A DNA stretch of 64,000 nt, from contig JAFEAO010000003.1 of NCBI GenBank assembly GCA_018266375.1, positions 189,578-253,577 on the forward strand, written 5' to 3'. Each line of letters starts with the position of its first letter. The stretch's first letter is position 1. This document shows, in pieces, positions 54,361 to 62,395 of the stretch. A program made the translations under genes and the position numbers. The notes under the pieces were generated by a model that ran no database searches, was not told the origin of the DNA, and was given only the letters and a program-made list of their open reading frames with translations. The DNA comes from Bdellovibrionales bacterium. Lineage in GTDB: Bacteria > Bdellovibrionota > UBA1018 > CAIMNF01.

Positions 54361-55041
54361 ATGAGCGGTACCGGACTCGAGTTTAAAAATTTTAAAGTGC
54401 AACGACCGAGTTTCACGGTCGAGGTCCAAGATTTTAAATCCGATCTCCATGAGGCGATCGAACTCCAAGCCCCGAGCGGCTTTGGCAAGACGTCGGTCAT
54501 CCGCGCGATCTTGGGCCTTGATCCGCACTCGGGCGAGGTCAAGCTTCAAGGCGTGCGGTTGCTACTGCTCCCGGTACACAAACGCAAAATCGGAATGGTG
54601 TTTCAGGATCAGGTGCTCTTCACGCACATGAACGCGCTCGAGAACGCGATGTCGGGCTTGCTCCTTCAAGGTCGCAGCGAGGAAGAGTCGGAGAAGCTTG
54701 CGCTCGAGGGGCTCGAAAAATTTGGAATTCGCGATCGCGCGTTCGCAAGGGTGGGCGAGCTTTCTGGCGGGGAGCGGCAACGTGTGGCGATTCTCCGCGC
54801 GACATTGTGGAAGCCGAATTTGCTCATCCTAGACGAGCCCTTTCAGGGCCTCGATCAGCTTAATCGCCAATTGATTAAGGACTATATGGCTCAGTTTTTG
54901 GCCGAACACCCTATTCCTATGATATGGGTAGATCATCAGGCTGACTTTGAGGGATTACATCTGGTGGGGGAACAGCGATTTGATGAACTACGACAGAATG
55001 AACGCCGAGTCTTCAATCTTACCAAGTCTAAAAAGGATTAA
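54361..55041 (+). CDS. thiQ: Thiamine-type ABC transporter ATPase
   Basis: 226 residues, short as ThiQ proteins are. Walker A is APSGFGKTSVIRAILGL (Ala in the first position instead of Gly), the Q-loop is MVFQDQVLFTHMNALENAMSGL, the signature is LSGGERQRVAILRA and Walker B is LLILDEPFQGLDQ. The H-loop is WVDHQADF. It energises ThiBP import. Its 3' end overlaps the next gene, an ArsA-like ATPase, by about 59 bases, which puts the two ATPase genes in the same operon as the transporter. Confidence 0.82.
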   Translation: MSGTGLEFKNFKVQRPSFTVEVQDFKSDLHEAIELQAPSGFGKTSVIRAILGLDPHSGEVKLQGVRLLLLPVHKRKIGMVFQDQVLFTHMNALENAMSGLLLQGRSEEESEKLALEGLEKFGIRDRAFARVGELSGGERQRVAILRATLWKPNLLILDEPFQGLDQLNRQLIKDYMAQFLAEHPIPMIWVDHQADFEGLHLVGEQRFDELRQNERRVFNLTKSKKD

Positions 55042-55894
55042 CTTAATTTCGGGTAAAGGCGGCGTCGGTCGCACCACTATGACCGCGGCGCTCGCGCGCT
55101 CCAATGCCGCTCTTGGCAAAAAAACTTTGATCGCCGAGCTTGAAGACGATTCCGGCTGGGATTCGCCCCTGGCGCGTAGCTTCGGTGTCCATCACTTCCC
55201 GATCGAACCGAGAGAGCTCGCGCCGAACCTGCATGGTATCTGTTTGTCGGCCCAAGCCGGCCAGGAACTGTTTTTAACGAGTTTTTTGAAACTTCCGTCG
55301 ATCGCGCAAGCTGTGGTCAATAACCAGGGGGTGAAGTGGTTTTTGGAAGGGGCGCCTGCGTTCCGCGAAATGGGTTTTTTTAATCACCTCTTGATCGAGC
55401 TGCGCAAAAACTACGACACGATTTTGCTCGATCTGCCGGCCACCGGACACATGGTGGGTCTCGCGAAGCTTCCGAAGCTGCTCCTAAAAATGATTCCCTT
55501 CGGCCCGATCGCGGATCGGCTCAAAGAGGGACAGTCCTACTTTTATGATAAAGAAAAGACCGCAGCTTGGGTGGTCACGCTTCCGCAAACCTTACCGGTG
55601 AGCGAGGCGATCGACCTCAAGCAAGATCTCACGCGTGAGGAGATTCCGTTCGGCGGTTTTATTTTGAACCGCGCACCGTTTAACCCGTTCACGACCGAAG
55701 AAGAGCAGATTTTAGAAAGCTTAAGCTCCAAGAGCCACACCCAAAAGCGGATGGTCGACCTCGAGCGTCTTCGCCGGTTCCGCGAAGCCAAGAAACGTCT
55801 GGAAGAAGAGACCGCGGATCGTCCGCTCTGGATCGCGCCCGAAGTCCAACAACCGCTTGAGCAAGAGGACTTCGGACTCCGAATCCAAAAATAA
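54983..55894 (+). CDS. ArsA/Get3-like ATPase, subunit with intact signature Lys but Arg in the P-loop
   Basis: 303 residues from ATG 54983, with GGGGGAA upstream; the start lies inside thiQ. The P-loop reads SGKGGVGRTTMTAALA. The signature lysine of the deviant Walker A is present, but the phosphate-binding lysine is Arg (codon CGC). The switch I motif DPAHS is absent (LIAELEDDSGWDSP instead), while switch II reads LDLPATGHMVGLAKLP, close to the ArsA DTAPTGH pattern. A C-terminal helical region follows. Alone it is unlikely to hydrolyse ATP normally. Its stop overlaps the start of a second ArsA-like gene by one base, suggesting heterodimer partners. Confidence 0.82.
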   Translation: MNYDRMNAESSILPSLKRINLISGKGGVGRTTMTAALARSNAALGKKTLIAELEDDSGWDSPLARSFGVHHFPIEPRELAPNLHGICLSAQAGQELFLTSFLKLPSIAQAVVNNQGVKWFLEGAPAFREMGFFNHLLIELRKNYDTILLDLPATGHMVGLAKLPKLLLKMIPFGPIADRLKEGQSYFYDKEKTAAWVVTLPQTLPVSEAIDLKQDLTREEIPFGGFILNRAPFNPFTTEEEQILESLSSKSHTQKRMVDLERLRRFREAKKRLEEETADRPLWIAPEVQQPLEQEDFGLRIQK

Positions 55895-57009
55895 TGCTCG
55901 CCGAGAATTTAAAACATAAACGCTGTTTGATCGTGTGCGGAGGCGGAGGCGTCGGAAAGACCACCGTCGCGGCCTCCATTGCGATCGCGGCGACCAAAGT
56001 ACGCGACCGCGTGCTCGTGGTGACCATCGATCCGTCCAAGCGTCTGGCCGAAGCGTTCGGCTACACGATCGAAGAAATGGTGAAGGGCGGGGAACCGAAG
56101 GTTTTGAACGAAGAAGTCAAAACCGAGCTCGGCGTGCGCTTAGGTGCCCAACTTTCGGTCGGGATTTTGAACCCGAAGTACGTGCTCGCGCAGATCGTCG
56201 AGCAAGTGCTGACACCGGCCCAATCCGAAAAGCTTAAAGGCACCGTATTGTACCAACAACTTTCCGAGATGGTTTACGGACTTCAGGAGTACACCGCTTA
56301 TGAGTGGGTCACTCGCATGATCAACTCGGGCGACTATGATTTGATTATTCTGGATACGCCGCCCGCGTTTCACGCTAAGGATTTCTTTAATGTTCCGCAA
56401 AAGGTGGCGAACCTGATGGAGAGCCGGGTGTTCCAACTCTTCTCGCCAAAAAAATCCAACTGGTTTACGAGCATGATCTCTGCTCCAATTCAAGCCGCGC
56501 TTAATTTTTCTTGGATCGAAAAGCTCCTCGGTGTCCGAGTGTTTTCGGAGAGCCGGCTGTTTTTCGAAACGTTCAATGCGATGAGAGATCGGATCCTCGA
56601 ACGCTGCGCTTGGTTGTCCCGTTTTTTTAGCGCCGACGAAGTGGGCGTGGTCGCGGTGAGCACCATCGAATCGACCGCACAGCTTGAGCTTGAGGGCCTT
56701 ATGAATTTCATGCGCGAAAAGCGCATTCCGCTCGGCACGGTATTGATCAATCAGCTCGAGCAAAAACCGCAGCCCGATGACGCGTTCGATGCTCAGGTTT
56801 CCGGCACCAGTCCGGGGCTTTACGACAAGTGGAAGAAGCTCGAACGTCATCAACAAGAGCGCGCCGAGAGAGCCGAGATGATGTCCTCCAAGCTTTGCGC
56901 TCGGTATTCGGCGCAAGCCAAGGTCGAAGTGATTCCGATCCCGATGGTCTATTCGGCGCACGGATTGGAGATTTTGAAAACTACCGCCGATGCGCTCAAA
57001 TTCCAGTAA
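55894..57009 (+). CDS. ArsA/Get3-like ATPase, subunit with intact P-loop Lys but no signature Lys
   Basis: 371 residues. The P-loop reads VCGGGGVGKTTVAASIAI: the phosphate-binding Lys is intact, but the signature Lys of the deviant Walker A is Gly. Switch I is VVTIDPSKRLAEAFG, a recognisable relative of DPAHS, and switch II is LDTPPAFHAKDFF. The family comprises ArsA, Get3 and MinD relatives that work as dimers with active sites at the interface. It starts on the last base of the previous gene's stop, so the pair is translationally coupled. No arsenic genes are nearby; arsenite transport is not proposed. Confidence 0.85.
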   Translation: MLAENLKHKRCLIVCGGGGVGKTTVAASIAIAATKVRDRVLVVTIDPSKRLAEAFGYTIEEMVKGGEPKVLNEEVKTELGVRLGAQLSVGILNPKYVLAQIVEQVLTPAQSEKLKGTVLYQQLSEMVYGLQEYTAYEWVTRMINSGDYDLIILDTPPAFHAKDFFNVPQKVANLMESRVFQLFSPKKSNWFTSMISAPIQAALNFSWIEKLLGVRVFSESRLFFETFNAMRDRILERCAWLSRFFSADEVGVVAVSTIESTAQLELEGLMNFMREKRIPLGTVLINQLEQKPQPDDAFDAQVSGTSPGLYDKWKKLERHQQERAERAEMMSSKLCARYSAQAKVEVIPIPMVYSAHGLEILKTTADALKFQ

Positions 57010-57034
57010 CCTGTTGAAATAACAACGTAATATA

Positions 57035-57053
57035 TTAAACTAAATTAGTGTAA
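57035..57053 (+). promoter_or_regulatory. TTAAACTAA-A-TTAGTGTAA near-palindrome
   Basis: The two 9-base arms match in inverted orientation with one mismatch. The element lies about 100 bases before the secreted protein gene at 57155 and shares TAAACTAA...GTGTAA with 43475-43492. Confidence 0.4.
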
Positions 57054-57154
57054 AAAATATTGCCGCAGGCTTCGATTTTTGTTATTCTTCCGCGCGAGAG
57101 GTTAAATTTTTCGCAACTATTGCCTAAAATTTTGAGAGATATGGAGATTGAGAG

Positions 57155-58108
57155 ATGAAATCCGCCACGCGCCTGGCCGTTTCCCCGCTGCAGTTGATCG
57201 TTTCGCTGTTAGCTGTGCTGGCTTCGCAGTTATTACCCCCGCTGACTCCGTCCGCGCGCGCCGCCCGGACCGTTTCGACCACCGGTCGATCGTTTGTACG
57301 GGTGAGTGACATGGCTGCTAAGGAGCAGGAGGCGCTGAAGGAATTCGCGAACACCGCGATCCGCAAGGACTTGAGCGAAAATCTCTACGCGCGCATGCAA
57401 GAGGCCGATGCCTCCACGGATGAGCCTGCGATGTCGTCGGAGACGCGCGCGGTGATGGCCCGAGGCGCTTACAATATTATTTCCAGTTACATGGCCCCGA
57501 TGGGCGTCCAGGTCAACGAGTACGACTTTCTGCGGAAGGTGGGCAAGATGCTCAACCGTGTTGCCGAACTCGGACTTTTCCCGCATGCGTTTACGATCGG
57601 GAACATCGGTCGCATTCAAGTCGGTGTCGGTGTCGCCACCGGCGCCGAGTTTAACTTTTATGTCGAGAAGGGCGTGTTGCGTTTGACCGGCTACTCTATT
57701 TTAGGCGGGCAATTGGGCCTCGCCACAAAAGCGAGCGAGCAATTTTACTTTGCACTCTGCTACGGTGACTGTACGGGCGTCGAAGGGGAGGGGTTGTACG
57801 TGGGTGCCGACGTATCGTTTGACGTGGGCTTGGGTGCCGATGCTTACATCGAGTTCGGTGTCGATTTCACCGATGCAGTCAAGGCTTGGTTCCACCATAA
57901 AAAATACACCCTGAAAGAACTTTACGATACTCACGCGTTCTACGTCGGTTTAGGGTTTGATACCGGGATCGGAGTGGGGCTTTCGGGCAACGCTCTGGCT
58001 TACAGTACGATGTTTGATGTCGCGCTGTTAAACTTGAACGGCAAAACCACATTCAACCCGAGCGTCATGGCTAAATACGATTTGAGAAAGGTCCGTAAAA
58101 GACAATAA
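57155..58108 (+). CDS. Secreted protein of unknown function, possible outer-membrane protein
   Basis: 317 residues. A long signal peptide (about 1-37, with LQLIVSLLAVLASQLLPPL and ending ARA) is followed by a helical segment of about 100 residues (AAKEQEALKEFANTAIRKDL). The second half is Gly-rich with strands such as GRIQVGVGVATGAEFNFYVEKGVLRL and YVGADVSFDVGLGADAYIEFGVDF, suggesting a beta-barrel or beta-sandwich. One CYGDC pair could form a disulfide. An AGATATGGAGATTGAGAG stretch supplies the ribosome site. It precedes rlmN by three bases. I do not recognise the family. Confidence 0.6.
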   Translation: MKSATRLAVSPLQLIVSLLAVLASQLLPPLTPSARAARTVSTTGRSFVRVSDMAAKEQEALKEFANTAIRKDLSENLYARMQEADASTDEPAMSSETRAVMARGAYNIISSYMAPMGVQVNEYDFLRKVGKMLNRVAELGLFPHAFTIGNIGRIQVGVGVATGAEFNFYVEKGVLRLTGYSILGGQLGLATKASEQFYFALCYGDCTGVEGEGLYVGADVSFDVGLGADAYIEFGVDFTDAVKAWFHHKKYTLKELYDTHAFYVGLGFDTGIGVGLSGNALAYSTMFDVALLNLNGKTTFNPSVMAKYDLRKVRKRQ

Positions 58109-58111
58109 CCC

Positions 58112-59059
58112 ATGCTAGCCATCGAGCGCCACCAGACCTCAAGCGACGGGTCACACAAAGTCCTTTGGAGACTCCCAGACGGTTACACCGTCGAGAGCGT
58201 GATCCTCCCGCGCGCGCTCAAGCAACGCAAAAAGCTCGAGCTCTGGAAGCAAGAAGATCAAGGCGAAGGCGTCGAGGCCGGCCGCTACACCGCCTGCGTG
58301 TCGTCGCAAGTGGGTTGCGCGATGGCCTGCGATTTTTGTCTTACCGGCAAGCAAGGCTTTACCCGAAACCTCAAAGCGCAAGAAATAATCGATCAAGTCT
58401 GGGGACTCAAAAAATTCAAGCCCATCAGTAACATCGTCTTTATGGGAATGGGCGAGCCTCTTCAAAATATTGACGAGGTGGTGCAGGCGATTCACCACTT
58501 GAGGTCCCCGCGCGGCTTAGGTCTTTCAAAACGTAAGATATTGGTCAGCACGAGCGGTGTTGTCAGTGCGTTTCCAAAACTTGCGGAAACTGGCGTGCGT
58601 CTCGCAATCTCGCTCAACGCCACGACCGATGAGCTTCGGTCTCAGATCATGCCCATCAATCGCAAGCATCCGATCCGCGAGCTGATGTCGGCCGCGCTCG
58701 ATTACGGCGCCGAGGTCAGTCAAACGGTGATGCTCGAGTACGTTCTCCTCAAAGGTTTGAACGACACGCCTGATGATCAAAGTCGCCTGTTTGAAATCGC
58801 GCGTGGTTGGGATTGCAAGGTAAATCTCATTCCGTACAATCCATTCGATCTTCCGGGTATGGAGCCGGGCCCGTACCAACGCCCGGAAGCCGCGACCGTG
58901 AAGGCGTTTCAGCACTCGCTTGTCTCGCGGGGCGTGACGGCAACCGTGAGGTACTCGGGCGGTGATGATATCAGTGCGGCGTGCGGGCAACTGAAGTCGG
59001 AGAATGCGAAGGTGTTGCGAGGTTTCTCCACTTTAGGAAAAGACCTAGAGCAACGGTAA
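58112..59059 (+). CDS. rlmN: RlmN-like radical SAM 23S rRNA methyltransferase lacking the N-terminal domain
   Basis: 315 residues. The radical SAM cysteines CAMACDFC lie near residue 70, inside CVSSQVGCAMACDFCLTGKQGFTRNL. FMGMGEPLQN, SLNATTD, LIPYNPF and the C-terminal RYSGGDDISAACGQL with the second catalytic Cys follow. These define RlmN, which methylates A2503 of 23S rRNA and some tRNAs at C2. The usual N-terminal helical domain of about 80-90 residues is absent, and an in-frame stop (58106) lies directly upstream, so the protein truly begins here. It could be a short paralogue rather than the housekeeping enzyme. The 3' end overlaps the convergent MATE gene by 89 bases. Confidence 0.82.
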   Translation: MLAIERHQTSSDGSHKVLWRLPDGYTVESVILPRALKQRKKLELWKQEDQGEGVEAGRYTACVSSQVGCAMACDFCLTGKQGFTRNLKAQEIIDQVWGLKKFKPISNIVFMGMGEPLQNIDEVVQAIHHLRSPRGLGLSKRKILVSTSGVVSAFPKLAETGVRLAISLNATTDELRSQIMPINRKHPIRELMSAALDYGAEVSQTVMLEYVLLKGLNDTPDDQSRLFEIARGWDCKVNLIPYNPFDLPGMEPGPYQRPEAATVKAFQHSLVSRGVTATVRYSGGDDISAACGQLKSENAKVLRGFSTLGKDLEQR

Positions 59060-60314
59060 AGAGTCCGGTACACAATCCGATCCAAAATCCGACGACATCC
59101 ATTTTTTGCACGTAACCCAAATACAGGCCGATAGGTAAACCCACGAGCCAGTGACCGATGCCGTTTATCTTGGCTTGGATCTTGGTTTCACCAAACCCGC
59201 GAATACATCCGGCGAGAATCACCTGCATCGCGTCCCCGAACTGAAAGATCGCGGCAATCATGAGGAGTGAAGACCCGATCCGGATCGTCTCTTCGTCTGC
59301 CGTGTAGGCGCTCACAAAAAGGCCGCGTAACGTGATCATGACGATCGAGCCGACGACGGCGTAAATGCAACCCAATCGAATCGTGGTCCAACCCAAATGG
59401 ACGGCATGATTGCGGTCCATTTGGCCGTTGGCTTCGCTCATGAGTAAGCTTGTGGCCGAGCTCATTCCCATCGGGATCATAAAGGCCAAACTTGCGATGC
59501 TGATCGCGATGGTGTGAGCCGCGATCTTGGCGTTTTCAAATTGTCCGGCCAGAGTGCCGACGAGCGCGAACGCGCCGATTTCAAACACCATATGGAGAGC
59601 GGTGGGGAACCCCATCGTCCAAATTTCTTTGAGGTATTTGCGATACTGAACATTGCGGGGATGAACCGCGCGCTCGACGTTTCGACGAACTTGATACACC
59701 CGGATCAAAACGTAGATCATGATCCCGTAACGAGAGAGCGTGTTGGCCCATGCCGAACCGTTTGTCCCCATCGCAGGCATGCCGAAGTGACCGAGGACGA
59801 ACATGTAGTTCAAGAGGATGTTCACGAGGTTTCCGTAGATAAAGGCGAGGGTCATCTCGTGCGGAAAGCCGCGCGCCTGCAATTCGATCCGTGCGCTCGA
59901 AGTGACGAAGATCGGGAGGTAGCTCGTCGAGACGATGTAACAAAAGGTTTGAAGGCCCGGAATGATCGTGGCTTGAATGCCGAAGCGAGGGGCAAAGTAG
60001 GCGGCTAGGCAAAGGCCCACCCCGGAGACGAGGCCGACCAGGGTCGCAAAGGCCAACCCCGAGTAATAGAAGCTCTGGGCGCGCTCCTCGTCCTTTGAGC
60101 CCAGGGAATGGGGGATGAAGTATTCGAGGCTCCACATGACCCCCAAACCGATAATGATAAACCAAGCGCAGAGGGCCGTAGCACTGCCTACGGTCGCGGA
60201 TCCTTCCGCTCCTAAGCTCCGGCAAAAGAGTAAATCCACGACTTGCATGAGGTTTTGCCCCATAAAGCCGCCAATGCTGGTGATGACGACATTCCAATAT
60301 CGTCTGGAGTTCAT
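58971..60314 (-). CDS. MATE-family multidrug/cation efflux protein
   Basis: 447 residues with about twelve membrane helices in two similar halves, the MATE layout. Characteristic segments are LMQVVDLLFCRSLGAEGSATVGSATALCAW in helices 1-2, GNLVNILLNYMFVLGHFGMPAMGTNGSAWANTLSRYGI in helices 5-6, and GFPTALHMVFEIGAFALVGTLAGQF at the start of the second half. MATE proteins export drugs or metabolites using Na+ or H+ gradients; the substrate here is unknown. The end of the gene overlaps rlmN by 89 bases on the opposite strand. Confidence 0.9.
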   Translation of the reverse strand: MNSRRYWNVVITSIGGFMGQNLMQVVDLLFCRSLGAEGSATVGSATALCAWFIIIGLGVMWSLEYFIPHSLGSKDEERAQSFYYSGLAFATLVGLVSGVGLCLAAYFAPRFGIQATIIPGLQTFCYIVSTSYLPIFVTSSARIELQARGFPHEMTLAFIYGNLVNILLNYMFVLGHFGMPAMGTNGSAWANTLSRYGIMIYVLIRVYQVRRNVERAVHPRNVQYRKYLKEIWTMGFPTALHMVFEIGAFALVGTLAGQFENAKIAAHTIAISIASLAFMIPMGMSSATSLLMSEANGQMDRNHAVHLGWTTIRLGCIYAVVGSIVMITLRGLFVSAYTADEETIRIGSSLLMIAAIFQFGDAMQVILAGCIRGFGETKIQAKINGIGHWLVGLPIGLYLGYVQKMDVVGFWIGLCTGLFTVALGLFLKWRNLATPSHSPTSVARTPH

Positions 60315-60383
60315 AAGATTACCTAATTTGTTTAAATTAAAATCAATAATTGGAACTTATCCAAAGAAGCGTGCATATTAACC

Positions 60384-60399
60384 CTAAGTTTTAGTGTGA
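60384..60399 (+). promoter_or_regulatory. CTAAGTTTTAGTGTGA element upstream of the small RNA candidate
   Basis: This resembles the right part of the motif at 43475-43492 (CTAAGTTTGTGTAA). A CATAAT box follows at about 60405-60410 and could act as a -10 for the RNA downstream. Confidence 0.35.
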
Positions 60400-60412
60400 C
60401 TCAACCATAATC

Positions 60413-60600
60413 ACACACGTTTCGAAGGGAACTTCGAAGCAGCATCAGCAAGATGTTGCACCTAGCGGTGCAAAAGTATTCAGATGATCTGGGAATGGTG
60501 ACTCTTCTTCCTCCCCCCAATCCCAATAGCAGATTCATTTTTCCCAGGTCATCTGTAATCAAACTTCCCGAAACCAACTGCAAAGTTGGTTTTTTTGTTT
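60413..60600 (+). ncRNA. Free-standing structured small RNA candidate
   Basis: No ORF is credible here. Successive hairpins are TTCGAAG-GGAA-CTTCGAA (60421-60438), GCAGCATC-AGCAA-GATGTTGC (60439-60459, one G-U pair), TTGCACC-TAGC-GGTGCAA (60456-60473) and CAGATGATCTGGGAA pairing over 45 bases with TTCCCAGGTCATCTG (60481-60495 with 60541-60555, one wobble). An intrinsic terminator follows at 60571-60600. The second and third hairpins share bases and exclude each other. There is no plus-strand gene downstream, so it is not a leader. The 5' end is a guess. Confidence 0.55.
60571..60600 (+). terminator. Intrinsic terminator of the small RNA
   Basis: AAACCAACT (60571-60579), GCAA loop, AGTTGGTTT (60584-60592), then further T bases. 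It is a compact tetraloop hairpin with a T run on the plus strand, and no plus-strand protein gene precedes it within 1.5 kb. Confidence 0.8.
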
Positions 60601-60621
60601 TTAGAGATCAAGCGCCCCGGG

Positions 60622-62166
60622 CTAGCGAGCCTTCGCCGCGCTGATTACGCGTTTAAAGATCGTTTCGAAGAGGATCTTTTTTTGCTCGAGGCGGAGGAGC
60701 TCAAGATCGCAGGGTCCCTTGCTTTTGAAGCGGATGTCGACGCGTCCGCGCGAGAGTTTGACCTTCGTGAGCTTCAGTGGGGCTTTGTGAGTGCGATCAA
60801 AGGCGTCAGCGATCTGAAGTAACGCAACCAAACGCAAAAAAACCGGCCGGAGTTCGTGCTTTTTGTCGTAAGGGATTTTCTTTTCGTTCTTCTTTTCTAG
60901 AAGCTTCTCTTCCTTGTGGAACCGTACGACCGAGGCAATGAGCTGGGATTCCCACTGCTGCATGCCCACGAAGTTCGCGTTTTTGATCATGTACTCGCTG
61001 TGCTCGGCATGATGAGCATGGCTGATGGTTTCGCCCACGTCGTGCAAAAGTGCCGCTGCGCTGAGGTATGGCTTCCACTCCTGCTTGAGCTTATGGACCG
61101 GACGGAGCTTGTCGAACAAAAAATCCGCGTTCTCCCTCACCTTATGCAGATGTTCGATATCGACGCTCCATTTTTGAAGACGCTTTTCGATGTAATCGAA
61201 ACTAAAGCCTGAGTCTTTGTTTTTGCTCTTTTTGAAACGCTCCAGCTGGTCGACGAGGATGCCGTCACGGAGCGCGAATTCCGTCGGGCGGATCTCTTTG
61301 GCGCTCATCAGTTGCGCAAGCTCGTCGAGGAGAACCGCGCCAGCGAGGATCAAATCGACGCGTTTCGGTTCCATTCCTTTCATCGATAAAAGCTCGGCCG
61401 ATGTCTTGTAGCGGATGCTGCCGACGATCTTACCAAGCTCCTTGCGTGAAAAATTTTTGGCGCTGTCTTTATCTTTTTTTGCAAGCTTGGCGAGAGCAAT
61501 TACGCTGCCGCTTGAGCCGATAATGCGTTCTACCCGCGGCCAGCGCTCGATCATCATTTTCGGGACGACGACGCTTTTAATGAAATTGCGGAGCTGAGTG
61601 ACCGCATCCGTCTGGCCCTTTTTGGCCTCGGTCGGTGGTTGGGTTTTCAAAAAGACTTGTTGGAGCTTCGCGACGCCGAGATTGAAGCTCTCGGAGTGCA
61701 GGACTTTATTGCCTTTGCAGATGCTGATCTCGGTACTCCCGCCGCCGATATCGACGAGGGCAAAGGCGCCCTTCGGGGTATCTTCGAGTTCCATCACGCC
61801 TTTTGCGATCAAGGATGCTTCTTCAGCACCCGAAATCACCCGGAACTCGATTCCGGTTTGGTCCTCGATTTCTTTCAAGAAGGCTTCACCATCGGAAGCG
61901 TCACGGACGGCGGCGGTGCCGAACGCGATCGTTTTGGTGACTTGAAGAGCGTCCAAAGTTTCGCGAAACGAGTGCACGGCCTCAAGCGTGCGGCGTTTGC
62001 TTTCTTCGGCGAGACGGCCGTCGATAAAAAGATTTTGGCCCAAACGGACCATGGCCTTTTCGCGATATAAGCGGCGATGTTGGATCGTTCCACTTTTGGT
62101 TGCGTGAACCTCGTGGATATCAAAGCGGATGGAGTTCGTCCCCAAATCGATGATCGCTAAGCGCAT
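60622..62166 (-). CDS. ppx: Exopolyphosphatase / guanosine pentaphosphatase (Ppx/GppA family)
   Basis: 514 residues, the long form with a C-terminal HD domain. The ASKHA phosphatase part has LAIIDLGTNSIRFDI (phosphate 1 loop), TAAVRDASDGEAFL, ISGAEEASLIAKGV, LVDIGGGSTEISI (phosphate 2 loop) and IGSSGSVIAL. The HD-like part has LSAAALLHDVGETISHAHHAEHSEYMI. The enzyme releases phosphate from polyphosphate and may convert pppGpp to ppGpp. It is convergent with the small RNA. The small basic ORF and coaE follow upstream on the same strand. Confidence 0.92.
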   Translation of the reverse strand: MRLAIIDLGTNSIRFDIHEVHATKSGTIQHRRLYREKAMVRLGQNLFIDGRLAEESKRRTLEAVHSFRETLDALQVTKTIAFGTAAVRDASDGEAFLKEIEDQTGIEFRVISGAEEASLIAKGVMELEDTPKGAFALVDIGGGSTEISICKGNKVLHSESFNLGVAKLQQVFLKTQPPTEAKKGQTDAVTQLRNFIKSVVVPKMMIERWPRVERIIGSSGSVIALAKLAKKDKDSAKNFSRKELGKIVGSIRYKTSAELLSMKGMEPKRVDLILAGAVLLDELAQLMSAKEIRPTEFALRDGILVDQLERFKKSKNKDSGFSFDYIEKRLQKWSVDIEHLHKVRENADFLFDKLRPVHKLKQEWKPYLSAAALLHDVGETISHAHHAEHSEYMIKNANFVGMQQWESQLIASVVRFHKEEKLLEKKNEKKIPYDKKHELRPVFLRLVALLQIADAFDRTHKAPLKLTKVKLSRGRVDIRFKSKGPCDLELLRLEQKKILFETIFKRVISAAKAR

Positions 62167-62235
62167 GGTAATGCCTCACGCACGCGAAGGCACGATGCCA
62201 TCTCGGGCGGGAAGGGAAGGATCAAGCTCTCGCGA

Positions 62236-62382
62236 TCAGCGAGCGCGGTTGATCATCTTTCTTTTCATTTTGCGGCTGCGAGCTTGGTCGATCTTGTGCT
62301 TGCGCTTAGAAGGTTTTTTCTTGTGAGCTTGCTGACGGTCTTTAACCATTTTTTTGCGTCGTACTCTGAGTCGTGTTGCCAT
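62236..62382 (-). CDS. Small highly basic protein, unknown
   Basis: A 48-codon ORF from ATG 62382 to TGA 62236. The peptide begins MATRLRVRRKKMVKDRQQ and contains KKPSKRKHKI and RKMKRKMINRAR; about half of its residues are Arg, Lys or His. There is no clear ribosome site. Its composition resembles small ribosome-associated or nucleic-acid-binding proteins. It lies in the gap between coaE and ppx on the same strand. It could be a chance frame, but a stop-free, extremely basic frame filling the gap supports reality. Confidence 0.5.
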   Translation of the reverse strand: MATRLRVRRKKMVKDRQQAHKKKPSKRKHKIDQARSRKMKRKMINRAR

Positions 62383-62395
62383 ACACAATGGGCTA

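Noticed and set aside
54983..57009. Arsenite efflux (ArsA) function for the ATPase pair
   Set aside because: No arsB, arsR or arsD is nearby, the ATPase motifs are degenerate, and the operon context is a thiamine-type importer.
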